64,000 bases of DNA from Leptolyngbyaceae cyanobacterium clean351 (GTDB lineage Bacteria; Cyanobacteriota; Cyanobacteriia; DAIDHW01), in assembly GCA_027451865.1 (NCBI GenBank), contig DAIDHW010000001.1, positions 434,353 to 498,352 of the forward strand, given 5' to 3'. This document shows, piece after piece, positions 27,735 to 36,966 of this stretch; position 1 is the stretch's first letter; each line of letters starts with the position of its first letter. A program made the translations under genes and the position numbers. The notes beneath the pieces were generated by a model. That model saw nothing but the letters and a program-made list of their open reading frames with translations, was not told the origin of the DNA and made no database searches.

Positions 27735-28190
27735 CTACCAGGGTACCCCCGCCGGTCGTTGGCGGCCATCGGGAGCCAAGCCCGGCCCACAGAGGCCCCC
27801 GCCGTTGAGGGTGGTGCAGTAGGGGTCGGGCAGATCCGTCACGCGCAGGGGGGGGGTGAAACCCTCCTGCTGGGCTAGGACGTCGTGGTAAATAGCATTC
27901 ATGACCTGGCCGTCTTCTGAGATCTCACTTTCGGGGGTGTGGAGGTTGAAAAACAGGACCGCTTGCCGGGCAACAGTCTGGTTTTCAAAGAAGTTAGGAT
28001 CGTAGCGGAAATACCCTTGGTTAAAGGCCTGGGGAATAGTGGCAGAGTTGAGAATTGCTTGGTCTGGGTTAACCACTGGCGAGGTGGAGGCGTTGTCGGG
28101 ATAAACAGCTTCCGCCCGGGCCGCCGGCAGGAAGACTAGTCCAGCCATGAGGGCAGCGGCACCGAGCCAAGGATTGAGAGGGCGTTGCAT
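27735..28190 (-). CDS. Small secreted protein, function unknown
   Basis: 151 residues from ATG 28190; the frame extends upstream to 28343, but the extension has no family character while residue 1 onward forms a textbook signal peptide (MQRPLNPWLGAAALMAGL, then Ala-Arg-Ala). The mature part has NPDQAILNSATIPQAFN and two late cysteines (PYCTTLNGGGLCG) that may form a disulfide. I recognise no family. It is divergent from the WG-repeat gene at 28389 and lies next to other exported proteins. Confidence 0.65.
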   Translation of the reverse strand: MQRPLNPWLGAAALMAGLVFLPAARAEAVYPDNASTSPVVNPDQAILNSATIPQAFNQGYFRYDPNFFENQTVARQAVLFFNLHTPESEISEDGQVMNAIYHDVLAQQEGFTPPLRVTDLPDPYCTTLNGGGLCGPGLAPDGRQRPAGVPW

Positions 28191-28388
28191 GGGCGATCTG
28201 GCTCCTTTGGTAAGAATAAGGGGGGCCGCTCCACGGGGCACCAAGACTATTCTAAAACTATCTTGCGGGTGATCTGAAAATTGTGCTTCGGTCAAGATCA
28301 AATTGGCATAGAATTGGCCCTGACTGAGATACCATCGTGGCAACTCCCCAGGAGATAGTTTGACAGTAAGGGACCAGCCACAGAAACC

Positions 28389-29573
28389 ATGAATAAAACC
28401 CAGGGACTCACACTCGGTCTAGTTGTAGTAGCAGGCCTTCTAGGACCGGTCGCGGTCCGAGCTCAGGATTTGCCTATCCCTCCCCCGGTCCAGTTAGTGC
28501 CCGTTGCCCCCCCTCCCACAGGCATTGCCCAAGAGAAGATCTCCTCCCTAAGTGCAGCCCGCGTAGAGGTGGCTGGACGCTACGGCTACGTGGATAATCG
28601 GGGGAACGTGATTATATCGCCACGCTACCTGACCGCCGCCCCCTTTCAGGAGGGGTTGGCAGCCGTCCAGGAAGGGTCTTTTTACGGTTACGTCAACCTC
28701 CAAGGGCAGGTGGCAATTGCCCCCCAGTTTGACCAGGCAGAGGCCTTTGCCGATGACCTAGCGGCGGTGGAAGTGGGGGGACGATGGGGTTATGTTGACA
28801 AAACCGGTGCCCTGCGTATTCATCCTCAATTTGACCAAGCTGAACCATTCTACCAAGGCTTAGCTCGGGTGCGCATCGCCGACCGCTGGGGATACATTGA
28901 CCCCCAGGGCCACTTCGTGATCAATCCCCAATTTGAGCAAGTTTCCAACTTCCATGGCGGTTTGGCAGCGGCCCGGCAGGGGGGCAGGTGGGGATATCTC
29001 AACCCCAACGGCGACTTTGTCATCCCCCCCCAGTTTCAGGCCGCCGGTCGCTTTGTCGGAGGAGTGGCCGCCGTGGAGCTCGGTGGCCAGTGGGGCTACA
29101 TATCGGCATCTGGACAGTTTGTAGTTAAACCCCAATTCGACCAGGCGGAGAACTTTGCTGGGGGTCTGGGCCGGGTAAGACTAGGCAGCCACTACGGATT
29201 TGTCAACCAGGCAGGCCAGGTGGTGATTCAGCCAGAGTTTGATCGGGCCGGGGATTTCGCAGCTGGCCTGGCCCGGGTGATGGTGGGCGGCCGCTGGGGT
29301 TACATTAATACCCAGGGCCAGTACGTGATTCCTCCTCAGTTTGACCAGGCAGCAAACTTTTCTGAGGGACTAGCCCTAGTAGCCATCGGCAACCGCTGGG
29401 GTTATGTAAACCCCCACGGTCACTACGTGATCAATCCTCAGTTTGACCAGGCCACCTCTTTTCACGATGGTCTGGCAGGGGTGGAATTGCATAACCAGTG
29501 GGGATACATTGACCAGACTGGTAGTTTCGTTATTACCCCCCAGTACGCCGCGGTAGCGGACTTTTCCCAGTAG
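28389..29573 (+). CDS. Secreted WG (Trp-Gly) repeat protein
   Basis: 394 residues. A signal peptide (residues 1-25, ending Val-Arg-Ala-Gln) is followed by about ten tandem ~34-residue WG repeats. The units carry variants of RWGYVDKTG followed by VINPQFDQAEPF, with the central Trp replaced by Tyr in a few copies. WG repeats build beta-propeller- or beta-rod-like surfaces and occur in exported and cell-surface proteins. The role here is unknown. Its gene is divergent from a small secreted-protein gene, and 250 bases of non-coding DNA follow. Confidence 0.88.
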   Translation: MNKTQGLTLGLVVVAGLLGPVAVRAQDLPIPPPVQLVPVAPPPTGIAQEKISSLSAARVEVAGRYGYVDNRGNVIISPRYLTAAPFQEGLAAVQEGSFYGYVNLQGQVAIAPQFDQAEAFADDLAAVEVGGRWGYVDKTGALRIHPQFDQAEPFYQGLARVRIADRWGYIDPQGHFVINPQFEQVSNFHGGLAAARQGGRWGYLNPNGDFVIPPQFQAAGRFVGGVAAVELGGQWGYISASGQFVVKPQFDQAENFAGGLGRVRLGSHYGFVNQAGQVVIQPEFDRAGDFAAGLARVMVGGRWGYINTQGQYVIPPQFDQAANFSEGLALVAIGNRWGYVNPHGHYVINPQFDQATSFHDGLAGVELHNQWGYIDQTGSFVITPQYAAVADFSQ

Positions 29574-29827
29574 ATGCGCCCCGTAGTGGGGATGTGATGG
29601 CTTCCCTATCATAAGTCTGCCAGGGCGCCACACCTGGCAAGCTTCCTCCCGGCCAGTTCACCTACTCGGGGGAAGTCAATGTCAATGTTTGTCAGGTGTA
29701 ATGGGAGGGTGAGCTCAAAACCCGATGGATCTCTGCGCCCTGACGAGTTACGCGTGCGAAATAAATCTAGCTAGGCAAGCCCCGAGACCCTACCCGAGAC
29801 CCTAGTAGCAAAGAGCAATCAACCACC
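29574..29827. other. Intergenic region with hairpin and short direct repeats
   Basis: CCCC-GTAG-TGGGG near 29580 is a short hairpin just after the WG-repeat gene. Further on GTCAATGTCAATGTTTGTCA and two copies of CCCGAGACCCT (near 29782 and 29793) are short direct repeats. A promoter for the HlyD/MFS genes should lie here, but I cannot place it. Confidence 0.35.
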
Positions 29828-31138
29828 ATGCAGTCCTCCTCCCTCAAGGTTACCCACCCTACCGAAACCACAGACGCACCCCACGAGGAACTTAATGCTC
29901 CTAAACCCCGAGGACGGAGGCCCTGGGCAGCCATCCTACTTTTGGGGGGCCTGGCAGCTGCCGGAACTTTTGCCTACCGGTGGTGGGCCTATAACAGTGT
30001 CCATCAGGAAACCGACGACGCCTACGTGGTCCGCCACTTACATCCCATTAGTTCTCGCATCTCCGGCACCGTGATCCAGGTCCTGATCCATGAAAACCAG
30101 CACGTCACCCAAGGACAACCGCTAGTCCGCCTAGACCCCACCGACCTCCAACTGCAGCTTAAACAGGCTCTAGCTAACCTGAGGGTGGCGGAAGACCAAG
30201 CCGCCGCCGCCCACACTACCACCTTCCAAGCCATAGATAATGCCCGGGCCGGCAATACCCAAGCCCAGGCTGGCATCAATGCGGCTCAAGCTGCCATCGC
30301 TACCGCCCAGGCCCAGGTTCAATCCGCCCGGGCCGGGGTTAGCCAAGCCCAGGCCCAGCTCGCCCAAGCCCAGGCAAACCTGTACAAATACCACGTAGAC
30401 TACCTGCGCTACCAGCGCCTCTACGGTGCCGGAGCTGTCACCCAGGAAGACCTAGACACGGCGCGCCAGGCTTATCAGGTAGCCTTGGCCCAACAGGGAG
30501 CTCAGATCCAGGCAGTCCACGAAGCCCAAGCCAACCTGGCCGCTGCTCTCCAGGGAGTCAAAAATGCCCAAGCTCAGTTCAAAAATGCCCAAGGGGCAAT
30601 TCAGCAGGCCCAGGGTCAACAGGTGCAAACCCAGATAGATAAAAACAATTATACTACTGATCTGGCCACCGTGGCCCAAGACGAAGTGGCAGTCCGCAAT
30701 GCCCGGCAGCAACTATCCTACACTAGCATTCTGGCCCCCACTTCTGGGGTGGTGGGGGACCGGACCGTAGAAGTGGGCGAACAAGTCACCCCCGGCCTAC
30801 CCCTGTTGTCAGTGGTGGGAGACCAGGTATGGGTGGTCGCTAACTTCAAAGAAACGCAGCTGGAGCGTATGCGTCCCGGCCAAAGCGTGACAATTGACCT
30901 GGACACCTTTCCCAATCATCCCTTCCAAGGAAGAGTCGAGAGCATCTCTCCGGCTTCCGGGGCTGACTTTGCCCTTCTACCCCCCGATAATGCCACTGGC
31001 AACTTCACCAAGATCGTCCAGCGGATACCCGTGAAAATTCTCTTCGACCCAGCCAGTATTCGAGGTTACGAGTCCCTAGTGCGCTCCGGGATGTCCGCTA
31101 CAGTTTCTGTAGATGTCGGCAGTTCTGGGCACCCCTAA
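29828..31138 (+). CDS. HlyD/EmrA-type membrane fusion protein
   Basis: 436 residues. A short basic cytoplasmic tail and one membrane helix (residues about 38-56) are followed by a biotinyl-lipoyl half (SSRISGTVIQVLIHENQHV), a long Ala/Gln-rich coiled-coil hairpin (residues about 100-290, with repeated AQAQ units), and the second half with APTSGVVGDRTVEVGEQV and a beta barrel. It links an inner-membrane pump to the outer envelope. The MFS gene starts within or just after its end, so the two probably form one drug or metabolite efflux system. Confidence 0.92.
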   Translation: MQSSSLKVTHPTETTDAPHEELNAPKPRGRRPWAAILLLGGLAAAGTFAYRWWAYNSVHQETDDAYVVRHLHPISSRISGTVIQVLIHENQHVTQGQPLVRLDPTDLQLQLKQALANLRVAEDQAAAAHTTTFQAIDNARAGNTQAQAGINAAQAAIATAQAQVQSARAGVSQAQAQLAQAQANLYKYHVDYLRYQRLYGAGAVTQEDLDTARQAYQVALAQQGAQIQAVHEAQANLAAALQGVKNAQAQFKNAQGAIQQAQGQQVQTQIDKNNYTTDLATVAQDEVAVRNARQQLSYTSILAPTSGVVGDRTVEVGEQVTPGLPLLSVVGDQVWVVANFKETQLERMRPGQSVTIDLDTFPNHPFQGRVESISPASGADFALLPPDNATGNFTKIVQRIPVKILFDPASIRGYESLVRSGMSATVSVDVGSSGHP

Positions 31139-31187
31139 ACTGAGGATACGGCCCGGCTACCCTCCGTCAAACCTCTCTGTACCTTTG

Positions 31188-32465
31188 ATGCGCCCCTTCG
31201 GCAACACTTTCCGTTCTTTAGAATCCCGTAACTACCAACTTTTCTTCTGGGGGCAGGGGTTTTCCCTGATTGGCACCTGGATCACCCAGACCGCCAGTAT
31301 CTGGCTGACGTACGAGTTGACCCAGACCGGTTTTTGGCTCGGCATGGTAGGCTTTGCCAGCCGCGCCCCGATATTTTTCCTGACCCCCTTTGTCGGGGTA
31401 CTAGCGGACCGTTGGGACCGGCGGCGGGTATTAGTGGTTACCCAGACCCTCTCCATGGCCCAGTCCTTTGCCCTGGCCTGCCTGGCCCTCACCCACACGA
31501 TCAACGTCTGGCATCTGCTCTTCCTAAGCGCTTTTCAAGGGCTCGTAAACGCTGTAGACATTACTACCCGTCAGGCCTTTGTCGCCGATCTCGTGGAGAG
31601 CCGAGAAAGGTTAGCCAATGCCATTGCCTTGAATGCCTCAATGTTCAGCGCCGCTCGCCTCCTAGGTCCCGCGGCGGCCGGTTTGCTTATTGTCGTCACT
31701 GGGGGGGTGGGAATTTGTTTTCTGATCGACGGCATTAGTTACCTGGGGGTGGTTCTAGGACTACTGGCAATGCGTTTCCCTCGGCGCGCTTGCCAAAATA
31801 AACCGGATCAACCCTTTTGGCCCAACCTCCGGGCTGGTTTTCAGTACGTGTCTAACAACGCCCCCATCGCCAATATTCTGCTGCTCATTGCCCTGGTGAG
31901 TTTCGTCGGCCGGCCAGTCATGGTCCTGACACCAATTTTTGCCGATCAAATTCTCCAGGGAGGAGCCCAGACCATGGGTATCTTGATGTCTGCCTCGGGA
32001 TTGGGGGCCCTAGGGGGGGCGCTTTATTTAAGTTCGCGACCGAGCGTAGTCGGTTTGGGCAAGGTAATGGCCTGGGCTTCAGGAGTGTTTGCCCTAGCCT
32101 TGATCACCTTTGCCCGTTCCACTAACCTGGCCCTATCCCTAGGAGCCATGTTTGTTTTAGGCCTGACCTTAGTACTTCAATCCGCTTCTGGTAACTCTAT
32201 CCTCCAGACCCTAGCCCCTCCGGACAAGCGGGGGCGGGTGATGAGTTTTTATACCCTAGCCTTCATCAGCACCGTTACCTTTGGCAACCTGGCAGCGGGC
32301 TTACTAGTGGGCCCCTTGGGAGCTCCCAACACCCTTACCTTAGGGGGCCTCATGTGTCTGGTGGGTTGCGCCCTATTTACCCTCCAGGTCCCTAGCCTCA
32401 ACCAGCTGTTACACCAAAACTGGCCCAAGGCTCTAGGGGACACCGTCGACATCAAAGACGGCTAG
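31188..32465 (+). CDS. MFS transporter, enterobactin-exporter-like (EntS/MFS_3 group)
   Basis: About 425 residues from ATG 31188 (MRPFGNTFRSLESRNYQLFF); an earlier ATG at 31113 overlaps the HlyD gene by 26 bases and would add 25 unlikely residues. About 10-12 helices. Motifs include FFWGQGFSLIGTWITQTAS near the N terminus, the loop VLADRWDRRRVLVVTQ (MFS motif A equivalent) and a C-terminal half with APPDKRGRVMSFYTLAF. This group exports siderophores or drugs. Pairing with HlyD is typical of tripartite-like cyanobacterial exporters. Substrate unknown. Confidence 0.88.
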   Translation: MRPFGNTFRSLESRNYQLFFWGQGFSLIGTWITQTASIWLTYELTQTGFWLGMVGFASRAPIFFLTPFVGVLADRWDRRRVLVVTQTLSMAQSFALACLALTHTINVWHLLFLSAFQGLVNAVDITTRQAFVADLVESRERLANAIALNASMFSAARLLGPAAAGLLIVVTGGVGICFLIDGISYLGVVLGLLAMRFPRRACQNKPDQPFWPNLRAGFQYVSNNAPIANILLLIALVSFVGRPVMVLTPIFADQILQGGAQTMGILMSASGLGALGGALYLSSRPSVVGLGKVMAWASGVFALALITFARSTNLALSLGAMFVLGLTLVLQSASGNSILQTLAPPDKRGRVMSFYTLAFISTVTFGNLAAGLLVGPLGAPNTLTLGGLMCLVGCALFTLQVPSLNQLLHQNWPKALGDTVDIKDG

Positions 32466-32474
32466 CCTTTAGGT

Positions 32475-33527
32475 TTAAGGCAAAATTAGCATCGCATCCC
32501 CAAAGGAGTAAAACCGATAGCCATCCTCCCTAGCCTGGTTGTAGAGCTCCAGCAGCCGTTCCCGGCCAATTAAGGAGCTCACCAACAACATTAGGCTAGA
32601 GCGCGGCAGGTGAAAATTTGTCATCAGACCCTGGACTACGCGCCACCGGTAGCCAGGCTGGATCAACAAATCGGTCTTACCGGTCAGGGGCCTAAGCTCT
32701 CCCCCTTGAGCCGCCGCCTCTAGGGCGCGGGCGGTGGTGGTGCCTACGGCGATGACTCGGCCCCCGCCCACCTGGGTACTCTGGATTTGTTCTACTGTGG
32801 CAGCACTGACTTGGCACCACTCCTGATGCAGCCGTTGCTTAGCTAGATCGGCGGCGGTCACCGGTCGGAAAGTGCCCAACCCCACGTGGAGGGTAATAAA
32901 GGCTACCCCCACCCCGGCTTGAGAGAGCCGCCGCAGTAAATCCTCGGTGAAGTGAAGCCCAGCTGTGGGGGCAGCGACGGCCCCAGGAACTGCAGCGTAG
33001 ATGGTTTGGTATTGGTCTGGCCGGGCCTGGGAGTGGGTGATATAGGGGGGCAAAGGGACCTGACCCAACTCCTCCAGGGCTTGAGTTAGGCTTTCCCCAC
33101 GGATTAACTCAAACTCTAAGACCCGTCCGCCTGTGGCTTGATCAACCCGGGTCACCGTCGCCTTCACCTGGGAGCGTCCCCCGGTGAAGAAAACCACGGC
33201 ACCGACCGCGAACTGCCGCCCCGGCTTTACTAGGGCTAACCACTCCCGGGGCCCAAGGACCTCCAATAAGAGGATTTCTACAGGTTTGCCGCCAGGCCGC
33301 TGACCGAACAGACGCGCCGGGATGACCCGGGTATCGTTGAACACCAGCAGGTCCCCAGGCCCCAGTATTTGTGGCAGGTCAGTACACCGACCGTGCCAGG
33401 TCTGGTGGGGAGAGACCACCAACAACCGAGCCTGGTCCCGGGGCTCCAGGGGATTTTGGGCGATGGCAGCCTCGGGTAGGTAGTAGTCATAGGCCGCCAG
33501 ATCCTCTAGGAGAGGTTCAGAAGGCAT
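32475..33527 (-). CDS. queA: S-adenosylmethionine:tRNA ribosyltransferase-isomerase
   Basis: 350 residues. QueA transfers the ribosyl part of SAM to preQ1-modified tRNA to make epoxyqueuosine at the wobble base. Recognisable: LAAYDYYLPEAAIAQ, DLLVFNDTRVIPARLFG, APTAGLHFTEDLL, HVGLGTFRPV, and the C-terminal TNFHLPRSSLMLLVSSLIG. Its start overlaps the end of glcF by 11 bases on the same strand, suggesting cotranscription although the functions differ. Confidence 0.96.
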   Translation of the reverse strand: MPSEPLLEDLAAYDYYLPEAAIAQNPLEPRDQARLLVVSPHQTWHGRCTDLPQILGPGDLLVFNDTRVIPARLFGQRPGGKPVEILLLEVLGPREWLALVKPGRQFAVGAVVFFTGGRSQVKATVTRVDQATGGRVLEFELIRGESLTQALEELGQVPLPPYITHSQARPDQYQTIYAAVPGAVAAPTAGLHFTEDLLRRLSQAGVGVAFITLHVGLGTFRPVTAADLAKQRLHQEWCQVSAATVEQIQSTQVGGGRVIAVGTTTARALEAAAQGGELRPLTGKTDLLIQPGYRWRVVQGLMTNFHLPRSSLMLLVSSLIGRERLLELYNQAREDGYRFYSFGDAMLILP

Positions 33528-34818
33528 CTAAGCGGACCCCCCGCAGGGACAAATCTAAAAGCTGCATTGGGTGCAGCACCGGCACCGAGCGGCCGGCCTG
33601 CCGCAGATGGTAACTGATCTGGGTAAAGCAACCAATGTTGGCCGAAGCAATCACCTGGGCACCAGTATCGAGGAGATGGCCCACCTTCTGCCGGCCTAAT
33701 TCTTGGGCTGTCTCCGGCTGCAAGATGTTGTACACCCCTGCACTGCCACAGCACAGGGCAGCGTCCCGGGGCTCGCGCAACTGCACCCCGGGAATTTGCC
33801 TCAGGAGCTGGCGGGGCTGATGACTAATTTTTTGGCCGTGCAACAAGTGGCAGGCATCCTGGTAGACCACCACTAGGGGCTCGGTCTGGAGAGGGGCCAG
33901 AGGAGCCGTTAATCCCACCGTAGCTAAGAACTCCTGTACATCCCGGATGCGGGCAGCAAACTCTCGGGCAGCCTGGCCATAAACCGGATCGGCGGCCAAA
34001 ACCTGACCGTACTCCTTGAGGGTATGACCACAACCGGAGGCGTTAACGAGAATGGCGTCTACCTGAGCATCCCGAAAGCTATCGATCAGTTGGCGGGCCA
34101 AGGCTTGGGCTTGTTCCTCCTGGCCCTGGTGATGGGGGAGAGCCCCACAACAGCCCTGGGTAGGGGGAATCACCACATCACAACCATTGGCGGCCAGGAC
34201 CCGGATGGTGGCGTGGTTTACCTCCGGGTTAAATAACCGCTGCACACACCCGAGGAGGAGACCAACCCGATAACGCCGCTGCCCCTGGGCAGGTACTAGC
34301 ACTGGGAAGTCATCCTCCCAGGCTGCCCCAGCCAAGGGCGGCAAAATAGCTGCCATGGCCCCCAGGGGGGGAGAGAGGCGGGGCAGCCAGCGCTGGGCTA
34401 ACCCTGCCAGGCCTAGACCTTGGTATAACTGCAGAAGAGCCCGCAATCGGCGCAGGCGCTGGGGATAGGGAAACAACCCAAAAATTAGGGCCCGCAGGAG
34501 TTGTTGGGGGAGAGAACGGACCTGAGCAGCTTCGATCGCAGGCCGTGTGGTAGCGATCAACTGGTCGTACTTGACTCCGGAGGGACAGGCACTGACACAA
34601 GCTAGACAGCCTAGACAGGAGTCGAAGTGGGCCACAGCAGCTGGGGAAAGGTCGACTGTCTGGGCCTGCAGCGCCCCCATCAGGTAAATCCGGCCCCGGG
34701 GAGAGTCATTTTCCTTGCCGATCACCCGGTAGCTAGGACAGGTAGCCAAGCAAAAACCACAGTGGACACAGGCATCCAGGAGTTGGGCGGTAGAAGCGGG
34801 GGGTTTTACCTGATTCAA
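33517..34818 (-). CDS. glcF: Glycolate dehydrogenase iron-sulfur subunit
   Basis: 433 residues. Two 4Fe-4S motifs are visible near residues 16-27 (CVHCGFCLATCP) and 68-79 (CLGCLACVSACP), followed by two CCG-type domains with CCGALPHHQG and CCGSAGVYN. With GlcD and GlcE it oxidises glycolate to glyoxylate in photorespiration, passing electrons to the membrane quinone pool. It ends inside queA and starts two bases past the glcE stop, so glcE-glcF-queA are probably one transcript. GlcD is not in the window. Confidence 0.94.
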   Translation of the reverse strand: MNQVKPPASTAQLLDACVHCGFCLATCPSYRVIGKENDSPRGRIYLMGALQAQTVDLSPAAVAHFDSCLGCLACVSACPSGVKYDQLIATTRPAIEAAQVRSLPQQLLRALIFGLFPYPQRLRRLRALLQLYQGLGLAGLAQRWLPRLSPPLGAMAAILPPLAGAAWEDDFPVLVPAQGQRRYRVGLLLGCVQRLFNPEVNHATIRVLAANGCDVVIPPTQGCCGALPHHQGQEEQAQALARQLIDSFRDAQVDAILVNASGCGHTLKEYGQVLAADPVYGQAAREFAARIRDVQEFLATVGLTAPLAPLQTEPLVVVYQDACHLLHGQKISHQPRQLLRQIPGVQLREPRDAALCCGSAGVYNILQPETAQELGRQKVGHLLDTGAQVIASANIGCFTQISYHLRQAGRSVPVLHPMQLLDLSLRGVRLDAF

Positions 34819-34820
34819 AG

Positions 34821-36089
34821 TTACAAACCACTAAAGGAACGCCCAGGACTGAGCAGATTTTGGGGGTCAAACCGCTGTTTCAAACCAACCATCAAGGCTA
34901 GGGCGTCACCGGTATAGCCCCAAGCTTCCAGAGACATCTTTAAGGCTGCAGGGGCGCGCAGGAGAGTTAGGAAACCGTTAAGCGTCTGACTGAGGGCACG
35001 GGCCTGCTCCAGAAAAACAACCGGCAGCCAAAGATAACCCACCCCCCGCCCCCGCTGGATGTGCCCCCACCAGGGGAGAGGGCCCAGAAGAGTCTGTAGG
35101 GCAGCTAGGAACTGATCAACACTACTCGAGCTGACCCCTATTTTAACCAAGGCCTGTCCCGCCCCCGGTCCAAGCTCCATGACTTTTCCTAAGGCCTGCC
35201 ATAGATCCTGGTCTTGTCTATAGACCTGCACCTGCAGTCCTAGGACTTGGGCCAGGGACTTTAGAGTATTCACCTGGCCTGCTACTCCTGGCCCCAGGCC
35301 CTGGCAACGGATCATCAAGGCCATCTCTGGCGACCACCCCAGCTGCTGCCCGAGGTGGGGGGAAACCAGCTCGACTGCTACAGGAGCAAGGGCAGCTGCC
35401 AGGACTTGGCGACTAAACTCGGGCATCTGCTCGCCCATAACTACTAGGGTCTCGGAGGCCTCCGGGAGAGCGTAGACCCGGAAGGTTAACTCCTGCAGTA
35501 CCCCCAGAGTGCCAAAGGAGCCAGTAAATAACTTCATCAAGTCATACCCAGCCACATTCTTGACCACTTTGCCCCCAGCCTTGACCACTTGAGCATCAGC
35601 CCTAACCAGTTTCAACCCGAGTAACAAGTCTCGGCCCCCTCCGTAGCGGTGACTGAGGGGTCCCGATCTCCCGGTAGCAATAATTCCCCCCAGGGTGGCT
35701 GCGGCCGGAGCTTCAAGGGGAAGAAACTGGCCTTCGGCTGCCAGAGCTTCCCCCAAGGCTCCCAGGGACATACCCGCCTCAACAGTGACAGTCAAGTCCT
35801 CACGGCGGTAATCTACTAACCGAGCCATGGCTTGGGTACTAACTATCAGATCAACTGACCGCACTAGGGGCCCCCAATCAAGAGCTGTAGCTGCCCCCGA
35901 CACTAGGATCTTTTGCTGGTACCGATTTACACAGGCCAGCACCTCGGCGGTTTCTTGAATGGTAGCCGGGTAGACTACCCCCGCCGGCTCCCCCCCCGGT
36001 TCAAGGGCACAGGCGAGTAGGCCTTGCTGATCAGGAGTCAGGGTTGACCAGGGGGAGAAAGCCGCTGAGGCAGACCAAGACAAACTCAT
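34821..36089 (-). CDS. glcE: Glycolate dehydrogenase FAD-binding subunit
   Basis: 422 residues. It has the FAD-binding type 4 (PCMH) fold: VYPATIQETAEVLACVN, ATLGGIIATGRSGPLSHRYGG, KAGGKVVKNVAGYDLMKLF and GSFGTLGVLQELTFRVY. The C-terminal half is shorter than in GlcD, as expected for the GlcE paralogue. Cyanobacterial glycolate dehydrogenase serves photorespiratory carbon recovery. It overlaps the upstream lipoprotein gene by 4 bases. Confidence 0.92.
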   Translation of the reverse strand: MSLSWSASAAFSPWSTLTPDQQGLLACALEPGGEPAGVVYPATIQETAEVLACVNRYQQKILVSGAATALDWGPLVRSVDLIVSTQAMARLVDYRREDLTVTVEAGMSLGALGEALAAEGQFLPLEAPAAATLGGIIATGRSGPLSHRYGGGRDLLLGLKLVRADAQVVKAGGKVVKNVAGYDLMKLFTGSFGTLGVLQELTFRVYALPEASETLVVMGEQMPEFSRQVLAAALAPVAVELVSPHLGQQLGWSPEMALMIRCQGLGPGVAGQVNTLKSLAQVLGLQVQVYRQDQDLWQALGKVMELGPGAGQALVKIGVSSSSVDQFLAALQTLLGPLPWWGHIQRGRGVGYLWLPVVFLEQARALSQTLNGFLTLLRAPAALKMSLEAWGYTGDALALMVGLKQRFDPQNLLSPGRSFSGL

Positions 36090-36811
36090 GTAGGAGGAGT
36101 CACAGGTTGATGCCGCCCTTTGAGGTAGGTTCCTCCGCCCACGAGGAGCAGGATACCCAAGGTTCCCAGGCCGAAGGGGCTCGGTGACCAGAAAGCCGCT
36201 TCTAGGTGGTTGACTTCCCCGGGTTTAAGCTGCCAGACCCGGTCTGAACCCTGGGCTAGGGCCGTTGCGGCTTGGGCTCCCCAGGAGGTATGGAGATGAA
36301 ACTCAAGCTGGGTAAAAGCAGCTGGGCTAGCTAAGAGCTGCCCTTCGGGAGTAGAGATGCCCCAAGACCGTAGGTCTAAATCCCAGACTAGGCGATGGCG
36401 CACCAGCAGCAGAAAGTTCTGCTCACTCAGGTGAAACTGAGACAAAACCGGTGGGAATAGGTCATCCCCAGCTAAGCTGCCTAAGACCTGCTGCAAGCGC
36501 TGCTCAAGGTCAGCAGTAGTGAAGGGAATCTCCAAGAGCCATTCTTGATCAGCCACTCGTTGGCCGTTTCCCCCAAGAGCCCGGGCTTGGCGCACCTGGG
36601 CAGCCAGCCATCGGTCAACCTCAACCCTCTCAGTCAATTGCTCTGGGAGCCTGAGGTGTTGGATTACTTGACCTTGACTGGCATTATCAAACCGGACGTC
36701 TAGCCGGTATTGGACACACCCGGTCAGCACCAGGACCGCCAGCAGGACGAAGATAAGCAAGGGGAGATGCAGAGGAAGGGATTTAGCCAAGGAAGTCCCC
36801 GGGGGCAGCAT
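36086..36811 (-). CDS. DUF3153-like lipoprotein with C-terminal membrane helix
   Basis: 241 residues. An N-terminal hydrophobic segment ends in the lipobox LVLTGC, so Cys32 is a likely lipidation site. The extracytoplasmic part contains YRLDVRFDNASQGQVIQHLRL and WLLEIPFTTADLEQRL, and residues about 213-228 form a second hydrophobic helix before a short tail. It resembles the cyanobacterial DUF3153 family, whose function is unknown. It overlaps glcE by 4 bases, which may be simple packing rather than shared function. Confidence 0.75.
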   Translation of the reverse strand: MLPPGTSLAKSLPLHLPLLIFVLLAVLVLTGCVQYRLDVRFDNASQGQVIQHLRLPEQLTERVEVDRWLAAQVRQARALGGNGQRVADQEWLLEIPFTTADLEQRLQQVLGSLAGDDLFPPVLSQFHLSEQNFLLLVRHRLVWDLDLRSWGISTPEGQLLASPAAFTQLEFHLHTSWGAQAATALAQGSDRVWQLKPGEVNHLEAAFWSPSPFGLGTLGILLLVGGGTYLKGRHQPVTPPT

Positions 36812-36901
36812 CTCAAATAGTAGCGCTCAGGGATATCCCTGGGCAACCACAGTCCCCATCAGCCAAGCCCAAAACTATCTAGCAGGCAGTCAGTGCGGTA
36901 A

Positions 36902-36931
36902 TTGTCTGGGGAGACAAGGGGTATATATAAT
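36902..36931 (+). promoter_or_regulatory. Sigma-70 type promoter of the nitrilase-family gene
   Basis: TATAAT (36926-36931) is a perfect -10 box, with TTGTCT (36902-36907) 18 bases upstream as a partial -35. The ATG at 36967 is 35 bases after the -10 box. Confidence 0.65.
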
Positions 36932-36966
36932 AGTCTAACTCTTTCCCCCTTCATAAAAAATCGCCG